This document shows, one piece after another, positions 9,051-14,505 of a stretch of DNA of 16,833 nucleotides (position 1 is the stretch's first letter; each line of letters begins with the position of its first letter). The translations under genes were made by a program, and so were the position numbers. The notes under the pieces were generated by a model. It was not told where the DNA came from and did no database searches. It saw only the letters and a program-made list of their open reading frames with translations. Source of the stretch: Roseicyclus sp965662675 (GTDB lineage: Bacteria; Pseudomonadota; Alphaproteobacteria; Rhodobacterales; Rhodobacteraceae); NCBI RefSeq assembly GCF_965662675.1, contig NZ_CBFIIK010000053.1, positions 1-16,833 of the forward strand. Reading direction: 5' to 3'.

Positions 9051-9446
9051 ATGAACCCCAACCTGATCGGCGCGATTATCTTGGTGACGATCCTCGGTGC
9101 TGCGGGGGGGGTCATGACATGGATGGGGCTGTTCGACCGCAGCGGAACAGCCAGACTGATCGATGTCAGCGTCACGCTGAGCAATTCTTGCCCTGTCGAA
9201 GACATCTATTTCATCGCCTATGCGCCCGAAAGCGGGCGCACCGCGCGCTTCAGCAACGGCGTGGCGAATATGCGCCTCGAGCGCGGCGAGATCATCCGGC
9301 TGGCCATCGACCCTGCCTATGCTGCGGTCCGCTATGTCGGCTATGACGAAAAAGCGTCGCGGAACGTTGCGCTGGTGGCCGACTGCACCTCGAGCGAGCG
9401 CCAGAACATGATCACCCGCACCCTACGCGAGCAATTCGGGAACTAA
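9051..9446 (+). CDS. Small membrane-anchored or secreted protein under sigma-54 control, function unknown
   Basis: This 131-residue protein has an N-terminal hydrophobic helix (about residues 5-28, LIGAIILVTILGAAGGVMTWMG) that looks like a signal anchor, followed by a soluble, probably extracytoplasmic domain with strand-like segments (ARLIDVSVTLSNSCPVEDIYFI). It has two cysteines, at 47 and 112, which could form a disulfide. AGGAG lies seven bases before the ATG, and the start is further supported by the promoter at 9002-9018, whose transcript would begin about 22 bases upstream; earlier in-frame starts lie upstream of that point. I do not recognise a family. The sigma-54 promoter, the activator operon on the other side, and fliS downstream suggest a motility-related role, which is an inference. 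Confidence 0.85.
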   Translation: MNPNLIGAIILVTILGAAGGVMTWMGLFDRSGTARLIDVSVTLSNSCPVEDIYFIAYAPESGRTARFSNGVANMRLERGEIIRLAIDPAYAAVRYVGYDEKASRNVALVADCTSSERQNMITRTLREQFGN

Positions 9447-9493
9447 ACAAATCTGCAAATTGACCGTTTAAGACACTGAAGAGAAAGCAAACA

Positions 9494-9901
9494 GTGGTAA
9501 AGAATATGAACCTCATCCTCGCCCGCTCGACATATATCCAGGATCACAAGGTTCAGGTGAGCGACATTTCAGATCCCCACACGACCATCTTGCTGGTGAT
9601 GCAGGAGTTGAACAAAAACCTGCGAAAAATCACAGATCAGGAGAGCCGGCCCGCAAAGCTGCGCACGCAGTTCACCAATGCCTTTACGGCCATTTATATC
9701 CTGCAAACCAGCCTCGACTTCGCGCGAGGCGGCGAAATCGCTGAGAATCTCTTCCGATTGTACGAATACTGTCGCCAACAGCTGTTGAAAGCCTTCGCCC
9801 GCAACCCGGATCATAGCCTTGCAAATTGCATCGTCTTGCTTGACGAAATCATCCAAGCATGGGAGGGGATTGGCCAAGGCGCTGGTGGCAAGTCTACCTG
9901 A
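9494..9901 (+). CDS. fliS: Flagellin export chaperone FliS-like protein
   Basis: This 135-residue helical protein follows the FliS pattern: a Tyr-containing N-terminus (LILARSTYIQDHKVQVSDISDPHTTILLVMQEL), a middle helix (FTAIYILQTSLDFARGGEIAENLFRLYEYCRQQLLKAF) that matches the family LDFxxGGEIAxNLxxLYxY motif closely, and a final helix ending LLDEIIQAWEGI. FliS binds the C-terminus of flagellin in the cytoplasm and prevents early polymerisation. The start is uncertain: GTG at 9494 has GAAGAGA about ten bases upstream, while ATG at 9506 would give the more usual short N-terminus. It lies 47 bases after the preceding gene with no clear promoter of its own. FliD, its usual neighbour, is not next to it here. 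Confidence 0.85.
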   Translation: MVKNMNLILARSTYIQDHKVQVSDISDPHTTILLVMQELNKNLRKITDQESRPAKLRTQFTNAFTAIYILQTSLDFARGGEIAENLFRLYEYCRQQLLKAFARNPDHSLANCIVLLDEIIQAWEGIGQGAGGKST

Positions 9902-9925
9902 ACTCAGTTCAATGTGGGTATTTGA

Positions 9926-10420
9926 ATGTCGAAATACTGCCCGGAATGGCTCTTGTCGGCGACCATAGCGCTTGTTGCACAGCGCTATCTGGCCTCCCCT
10001 TTTGGGCTTGACCTGTTCGCCAAGAAATACGCCAGTATCTTGTCCGAGCGATATCTGGAGATTGGTCCAGATCTGATCGAGCAAAGCGCAGAAGGCTTTC
10101 TGCGGGTGTTGGCAGAGGCAGAGGCGGATAATGCAGACGCTGTTCTTGGCTCATACGCGTATCATCGCATCACCCGCGCGGAAAACGGCGAGCCGCGCCG
10201 GATCAAGGGGCTGTTTTCCTCTGCATTGGATGGAACCCGGACCGAAGAATACAACATCGACCAGATAGTCAAAGGGTTCAGACCGTTCTTTTTCTTGCTC
10301 CGATCGAAGCCAACGATGGCCGCGCCCATGTCTTGGACATGGAAACAGATCGAGAACGGCGAATGGATCACCGAACTGCCGGATGTTGAAATCAGCCTGT
10401 TGGATAGTTTCGACGATTAA
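9926..10420 (+). CDS. Hypothetical protein downstream of fliS
   Basis: This 164-residue protein starts 24 bases after the fliS stop codon, and there is no clear promoter, so it is probably cotranscribed. It is predicted to be soluble: an alpha-helical first half (LLSATIALVAQRYLASPFGLDLFAKKYASIL, then IEQSAEGFLRVLAEAEADNADAVLGSY) and a C-terminal part with an aromatic stretch (FRPFFFLLRSKP) and an acidic end (ISLLDSFDD). It has no signal peptide and only one cysteine. The Shine-Dalgarno sequence is weak. I do not recognise a family. Position after fliS makes an accessory flagellar or flagellin-handling role possible, but nothing in the protein proves this. Confidence 0.75.
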   Translation: MSKYCPEWLLSATIALVAQRYLASPFGLDLFAKKYASILSERYLEIGPDLIEQSAEGFLRVLAEAEADNADAVLGSYAYHRITRAENGEPRRIKGLFSSALDGTRTEEYNIDQIVKGFRPFFFLLRSKPTMAAPMSWTWKQIENGEWITELPDVEISLLDSFDD

Positions 10421-10425
10421 AGCTG

Positions 10426-10445
10426 ACCGCACCAAGATATGCGGT
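10426..10445. terminator. Possible bidirectional hairpin between convergent genes
   Basis: ACCGCA at 10426-10431 pairs with TGCGGT at 10440-10445 around an 8-base loop, placed between the stop codons of two convergent genes. There is no T tract on either side, so it may only weakly terminate or protect transcript ends. Confidence 0.35.
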
Positions 10446-10450
10446 AACGC

Positions 10451-10795
10451 CTAGGCCCAAACGTCAACAACGCCGCCAAAGCGCGGAAGTTCCCTATTTG
10501 GCATCGTCGATACGCGCGCCATGCGTGTGGCCGCGCTGTCATGCATATAGGTGGGCGACAAAAGCGCACGCGCCATCAGAGCATTTTCCGTAATTTCGGT
10601 GGACGGACCAAGCGATGGATGAAAGATCGTGACCTCGGCCCGATTATGCTCAGATCGCTTGCTGCGATCAAAAGCTTGCGGCGGCATGACGCCCTCAAGC
10701 GTTTGGCGCAAATCCGGCATGATCCTTGCATAACCAGCCTGTGAAGATGCCTGTACCGCGCCCAGCCCCACATGGTTGGGGCGTATTGCGGTCAT
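10451..10795 (-). CDS. Hypothetical protein, unrecognised
   Basis: This frame from ATG at 10795 gives 114 residues; a TTG at 10822 would add nine, with an AAGG about nine bases before it. The protein is soluble, with no membrane segment and no obvious domain; it ends MPNRELPRFGGVVDVWA. The body includes PSLGPSTEITENALMARALLSPTYMHD. Codon use looks like that of the neighbouring genes and the opposite-strand frames are shorter, so I think it is translated, but the weak ribosome-binding site and lack of recognisable family leave doubt. It is convergent with the plus-strand genes on its left. Confidence 0.5.
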   Translation of the reverse strand: MTAIRPNHVGLGAVQASSQAGYARIMPDLRQTLEGVMPPQAFDRSKRSEHNRAEVTIFHPSLGPSTEITENALMARALLSPTYMHDSAATRMARVSTMPNRELPRFGGVVDVWA

Positions 10796-10822
10796 GGGCA
10801 ATGGCAGGTTCGGATCCAGCAA

Positions 10823-11148
10823 GGGCGTAGGCCTTGGGCAAAGATTATGTCTGAAGGCAGGATAACACCTAAAAGGCGATTATTCCAAGGGTTCAAAGCC
10901 GACGGAAGCGTCGCGAAACCCGCTCAAGGGGTTGATTGATGACGCGCAAAGGATTGGTCGCTTTCCATGATCGTCATATTTGACCTAAAGATGTATGATG
11001 GAAGTAATTTATACATGTTCAACTCTTTTACCGAAAGCGCTGCTTCAGTTCGTTCAACACGATTTGATAAGTTCCGTTATCTTGCCAAGATGGGCACGGC
11101 ACGAAATTCAATCGATCAGAAAAATATGGCGATGACAGGATCGCATGC
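10823..11148. other. Gene-poor intergenic stretch, locally AT-rich
   Basis: I see no convincing gene here. The segment from about 10967 to 11040 is clearly more AT-rich than the surroundings. A 61-codon plus-strand frame (10967-11152) overlaps the next start codon by ATGA but has no ribosome-binding site and an unremarkable composition, so I do not call it. No -24/-12 promoter with correct spacing was found for the downstream gene. The stretch presumably contains the promoters for the two diverging transcription units. Confidence 0.5.
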
Positions 11149-11445
11149 ATGACGAAAGACGCTCAAAGCCTGTGTGATTTCAACCGCCGCATCCGCGAGG
11201 CGGCGACGGCGGGCGACCTCGAGGATATGGTCGTTCTGGGCGAGAAGCGCCGTCAATTTCTCGACGCACTCCCCCAGTCAGCAAGCGGGCGCGGTGCCGA
11301 CCTCATCTCCGCCCTTGAAGAAGCGGCCAGTGATAACAAGGGCTTCGTAAGCGCCATCGAAAGCGCGATGCAACAAGCCCGGGCACGCGGCAAGATCACC
11401 TTGCAGGCCCGCCGACGTTATCACAAGACCCAGACAACCCTTTGA
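11149..11445 (+). CDS. FliT/FlgN-like small helical flagellar chaperone (tentative)
   Basis: This 98-residue protein is fully helical, beginning LCDFNRRIREAATAGDLEDMVVLGEKRRQFLDALP, which fits the FliT pattern (a short helix, a small AxxGDxxxLVxLxxxRxxLLxxL motif, then two further amphipathic helices EEAASDNKGFVSAIESAMQQARARG). FliT-type proteins are cytoplasmic chaperones for the filament cap FliD and in some bacteria also control flagellar transcription. AGGA lies about eight bases before the ATG. The downstream membrane-protein gene is 16 bases away and likely cotranscribed. Identity is based on pattern alone; other small helical proteins can look similar, so no symbol is given. Confidence 0.65.
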   Translation: MTKDAQSLCDFNRRIREAATAGDLEDMVVLGEKRRQFLDALPQSASGRGADLISALEEAASDNKGFVSAIESAMQQARARGKITLQARRRYHKTQTTL

Positions 11446-11461
11446 CGACATCGGAGCACCC

Positions 11462-11737
11462 ATGTTTTTCCGACGTTCCAGCCCCAAAACACCGACAGCG
11501 CCTTGCCAAAGCTGTTCGCGTATTCGCGCTTTCCTCGCGATCGCGGGCCTTTTGATCATCGCTTTGCCGATATTTGGCGAAAAGGCTGCACCGATCGCAA
11601 AACTGACCCCGATGACGATCTCTCTTGGCCTCGTCGGCATCGGCATGATCGCCTTCATTGCGCGCTGGATCGCATGGCGACGCGAGAACGCACAGAAACA
11701 AGAAAACCCCGATCATATCACGGATGAAATCGCCTGA
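11462..11737 (+). CDS. Small two-helix membrane protein with CxxC motif, function unknown
   Basis: This 91-residue protein has a basic N-terminus with a CQSC motif at residues 15-18, a first membrane helix (about 22-39, AFLAIAGLLIIALPIFG), a short loop, a second helix (about 51-71, MTISLGLVGIGMIAFIARWIAW) and a charged C-terminal tail. GGAG lies five bases before the ATG. The CxxC pair lies just before the first helix, probably in the cytoplasm. I do not recognise a family. Short spacing to the FliT-like gene indicates a two-gene operon. Confidence 0.75.
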   Translation: MFFRRSSPKTPTAPCQSCSRIRAFLAIAGLLIIALPIFGEKAAPIAKLTPMTISLGLVGIGMIAFIARWIAWRRENAQKQENPDHITDEIA

Positions 11738-11870
11738 GCGCGAAAAGCCGATTACGTCGTCCCGACCCGGAACGACGGGTGTCAGTCACGGAGTATTGTG
11801 ACCTTTCTGACAGCTTCGAACACCACGACTGCTGGACTGATGGCCAAAAACGAAATCGAGTACACCACCG
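11738..11870. other. Intergenic stretch between convergent genes with two weak inverted repeats
   Basis: Two imperfect hairpins are visible: CGTCGT and ACGACG around 11755-11777, and a bulged nested one using GTCAG/CTGAC and TCAC/GTGA at 11781-11811. Neither is followed by a T tract, so they are at most weak transcript ends for the converging membrane-protein and potassium-channel genes. Confidence 0.3.
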
Positions 11871-12779
11871 TTAACCACGTTTTTGTAACACCCGGCTTTT
11901 CATATTCGCCACTTCCTCCTCTGACAAATCAAAGCGGTTTATCAGCTCTTTCAGCAAAGCATCTTCTTCCTGGGTAAGAACCCCATCTTCATAGGCATGC
12001 TCAAGTTCTTGCTCGAAGATCATGCGCCGACGCGCCACCCGCTGAGAGAAAGAGGAAGAAATGATGCCTGCAAACATGGCAACGGTCGAAACACCAAGTA
12101 GCGCAGTTACCGATGATATGAATTTGCCGATTGGCGTGACCGGAGAGATATCGCCATATCCAACCGTCGTCAGCGTGATCAATGACCAGTACATTGCATG
12201 CGGGATTGAGGCCAATTTCTCGGGCTGAGCGGCGCCTTCAGCATAATACATAAGCGCAGAACTCAGGACGATCGCGATACAAAGGATATACAATGTCGCA
12301 ACGAAAGCGCGCCTTTCATCCAAAATAGCACGAATAAGATCCTCAAGGGCCGAGTTGTACCGAGAAAGCTTCAACAATCGCAGCAAACGCAGCAACCTGA
12401 GGATTCGAAGATCGGCGCCGGGGAAAAGGCTTTGCAGGTAGAATGGCATGATGGCCAACAAGTCGATCACCCCGTGAAAACTTGTCAAATACTCAATGCG
12501 GCCTCGTCGCGGCCCGCCATCATCCTCGCTGTAGGATGCACCACTCGCCCACATACGGATAATGAATTCGAGCGTAAAAAAGGCGACGCTAATCCTTTCA
12601 AATAGGATGAAAAGCTCTTTTTCGGCGTCATAAATCGGCTGGTAAGATTCGATGATGATCACAGCGACGCTGACGACAATCATTGAAATGATGACCGCAT
12701 TGACTGCGCGACCAATAGGCGATGCCGTAAGGGGATCACCATCCAAAATTTGATGGACACGACTGCGTAGCGATGACAT
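11871..12779 (-). CDS. Voltage-gated potassium channel (six-helix Kv-type ion transporter)
   Basis: This 302-residue membrane protein has the Kv layout: S1 (about 25-45), S2 (57-78), S3 (103-119), an S4 voltage sensor with Arg/Lys every third residue (R125, R128, R131, R134, K137, R140), S5 (158-180), a pore loop with selectivity filter TTVGYGD at 204-210, and S6 (219-246). A cytoplasmic tail of about 55 residues (FEQELEHAYEDGVLTQEEDALLKELINRF...) is charged and helical and may help in tetramer assembly or gating. It conducts potassium across the inner membrane in response to voltage. I chose the ATG at 12779 because AAGGGA lies nine bases before it; the ATG at 12800 has no such site. It is monocistronic as far as can be seen. 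Confidence 0.93.
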   Translation of the reverse strand: MSSLRSRVHQILDGDPLTASPIGRAVNAVIISMIVVSVAVIIIESYQPIYDAEKELFILFERISVAFFTLEFIIRMWASGASYSEDDGGPRRGRIEYLTSFHGVIDLLAIMPFYLQSLFPGADLRILRLLRLLRLLKLSRYNSALEDLIRAILDERRAFVATLYILCIAIVLSSALMYYAEGAAQPEKLASIPHAMYWSLITLTTVGYGDISPVTPIGKFISSVTALLGVSTVAMFAGIISSSFSQRVARRRMIFEQELEHAYEDGVLTQEEDALLKELINRFDLSEEEVANMKSRVLQKRG

Positions 12780-12887
12780 TTTCCGGCGTCCCTTAAGCAT
12801 GTCGGCACAGCATAACGCTGTTTGTCATCTTATCAGGAGATCGTTGTGTTTGATGAGTCAAGACGCGTTCGTCCATTATGCAAACTG

Positions 12888-13310
12888 CTAAAGCTGTAGC
12901 GCAGCGGCGGGTCTGTGATCCAAAATGTTTCCGATATCTTGCCGATTGACGTCCTGTAAAACGGAAGATTTTTCAACGCCACAAGACCCGATGCGAAAAT
13001 TTCTTAAGATTAGGATGGGGATTTCGTTAAGTGATCCGTCAGTGAGCACGTTGCCGGCGCCTTTCAGAAGGCCGCGCGTGACGCGTCCCGGAATTTTAGC
13101 ATGTAAAAGTATCGCGCAGCGCCCGCGTCGCAGATTGCGGCACATCTGTCAGCCGCAAAATCTTTCAACCCTTCAGCGTGACCTCGCCCGCGCGGCGCAA
13201 TACGTCCAAGATACGAGCCGCCGTAAGGGTGAGAAAAGGTTTCCGCAATCGCGCCAAACGCGCATATTCTTCACGGGTGCCATCTTTCATTGCGGTGAGT
13301 GACAGATCCT
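12888..13310 (-). pseudogene. Decayed HD-domain phosphohydrolase-like gene
   Basis: Reading the minus strand from about 13310, one frame gives MKDGTREEYARL (ATG at 13290) and then RILDVLRRAGEVTLKG, stops at TGA (13167-13165), and in the same frame goes on KILRLTDVPQSATRALRD until a TAA. A different frame then gives AILLHAKIPG and stays open to a stop at 12888. Together these follow, from memory, the N-terminal half of a predicted HD phosphohydrolase family common in Rhodobacterales (xMKxGTxEDY, GYKVTRLEHxLQxATRA, then AALLHDIGD), with a stop at the conserved Tyr, a frameshift with a small deletion, and loss of the HD metal-binding Asp. The reading suggests a nonfunctional remnant; the C-terminal half is missing or unrecognisable. 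It lies downstream of the dehydrogenase gene. Confidence 0.55.
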
Positions 13311-13376
13311 CAGCGATTGAAGCAGCCCTGTGCAGTCGAGACCAAGTGAAATAGCCACCGCGGCTGAGCGCAGGAT

Positions 13377-14459
13377 TTATGGCATTGGGCCAAAGGCTTC
13401 ACCGTCAGGCGGTGCGGCCGATTGCGCCGCCAGTGCCACGATCTGGGCCCATGTTTCCTCGGGCACATGGATCAATTCCTGTGCAGCTTGATGATGGTTG
13501 CGTTCCCGTTCACCGGGGATCTCGACCGAGGTAAAGCCCGGCGCAGGTGGACAAGCGCGCAGCTCTGCCAAGATCGCTTCGGCAGCGGCTTGCATCGGTC
13601 CAGCGGGCCGGAACCGCGCGGTATCGATGCAGATCAAAAGCCAGTTGCACTCAACCGTGACCGGCCCCAGCATCGCCTCGCCAATCAACTCAGCCATCAA
13701 TGCCAGCGCAAAGCCCTTATGGCCGCCTGCTGGCAAAATTGCCCCGCCGTTGAAATAATCCTCCGGGTCGCGCGTCGGATTTCCGAAACGGTCGATCACA
13801 CAACCCTCAGGCAAAAGCGCACCCGCAGAACGGGCCGCATGTATCCAACCGCCTGCGATCTTGGATGTGGCAAAATCGAGGATATTGGGGCCTTGCTCGC
13901 CTCCGGGAATGCCGACGCACCAAGGATTGGTCGGCAGCATCGCTTTGACCCCGCCATGCGGCGCAACCTGTCGCCATTGCTCACGCTTCCCGCCGCCCGT
14001 CAGGATCGTCAAAAAGCCCTTCTGCGCGGCCAGATCAGCGAAATATCCATGACGCCCCGTATGCCCCACATTGCGGATCGCCACCGCCGCGATCCCACTC
14101 TGCGCAGCAAGGCGACAGGCTTCGTCAAAGGCAAGGCGCATGGCGGGAATGCCGATCGCACCATGGCCATCGACCTCCGGCGCGCCTGTTGCAGTGATCC
14201 GGAAGACCGGCGTTGCGTCGGCGATAATATGGCCTGCGCGATATTGCGCTGCGTATTGGAGAACACGCACGATCCCGTGGCTCTCGACGCCCGACAAAGA
14301 GGCATCAACAAGATGCGTTGCAACCTCTTGGGTAATGGCATCCGGCACCCCGAGCGGCGCGAGGATCTCCGTGATACGCAGCTTTGCAGTTGCGCTTGGG
14401 ATAGCAACACGGCCACCACGCAGTTCAAGCTTCGATGCATTGGGCAAAGCGGGGGTCAT
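13377..14459 (-). CDS. Malate/L-lactate dehydrogenase family (Ldh2-type) NAD(P)-dependent oxidoreductase
   Basis: This 360-residue protein matches the Ldh2 family of NAD(P)H-dependent 2-oxoacid, ureidoglycolate and cyclic imino acid oxidoreductases. Seen in order: GVESHGIVRVLQYAAQYRAG near residues 51-70 with the catalytic-type Ser-His-Gly, a DGHGAIGIPAMRLAFDEA segment, VAIRNVGHTGRHGYFADLAAQKG, the TNPWCVGIPGG stretch, ILDFATSKIAGG, and LPAGGHKGFALALMAELIG. The length is usual for the family. The ATG at 14459 is preceded by AAGGGA; longer versions of the frame would run into the upstream ATPase gene. It starts 46 bases after the ABC ATPase stop, so it is probably in the same operon and may act on a product of the imported substrate. 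The exact substrate cannot be read from the sequence. Confidence 0.9.
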   Translation of the reverse strand: MTPALPNASKLELRGGRVAIPSATAKLRITEILAPLGVPDAITQEVATHLVDASLSGVESHGIVRVLQYAAQYRAGHIIADATPVFRITATGAPEVDGHGAIGIPAMRLAFDEACRLAAQSGIAAVAIRNVGHTGRHGYFADLAAQKGFLTILTGGGKREQWRQVAPHGGVKAMLPTNPWCVGIPGGEQGPNILDFATSKIAGGWIHAARSAGALLPEGCVIDRFGNPTRDPEDYFNGGAILPAGGHKGFALALMAELIGEAMLGPVTVECNWLLICIDTARFRPAGPMQAAAEAILAELRACPPAPGFTSVEIPGERERNHHQAAQELIHVPEETWAQIVALAAQSAAPPDGEAFGPMP

Positions 14460-14505
14460 TTTCCCTTGGCGCTTTGCATGCTGGGTTTTGAGGCTGCGGG
14501 GGCGA

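Noticed and set aside
10967..11152. 61-codon plus-strand frame overlapping the next gene by ATGA
   Set aside because: No ribosome-binding site, AT-rich composition unlike the real genes, and no recognisable protein features; described only as an intergenic stretch.
12925..13302. 125-codon plus-strand frame
   Set aside because: Composition is not gene-like, and the opposite strand reads better as a decayed HD-domain gene.
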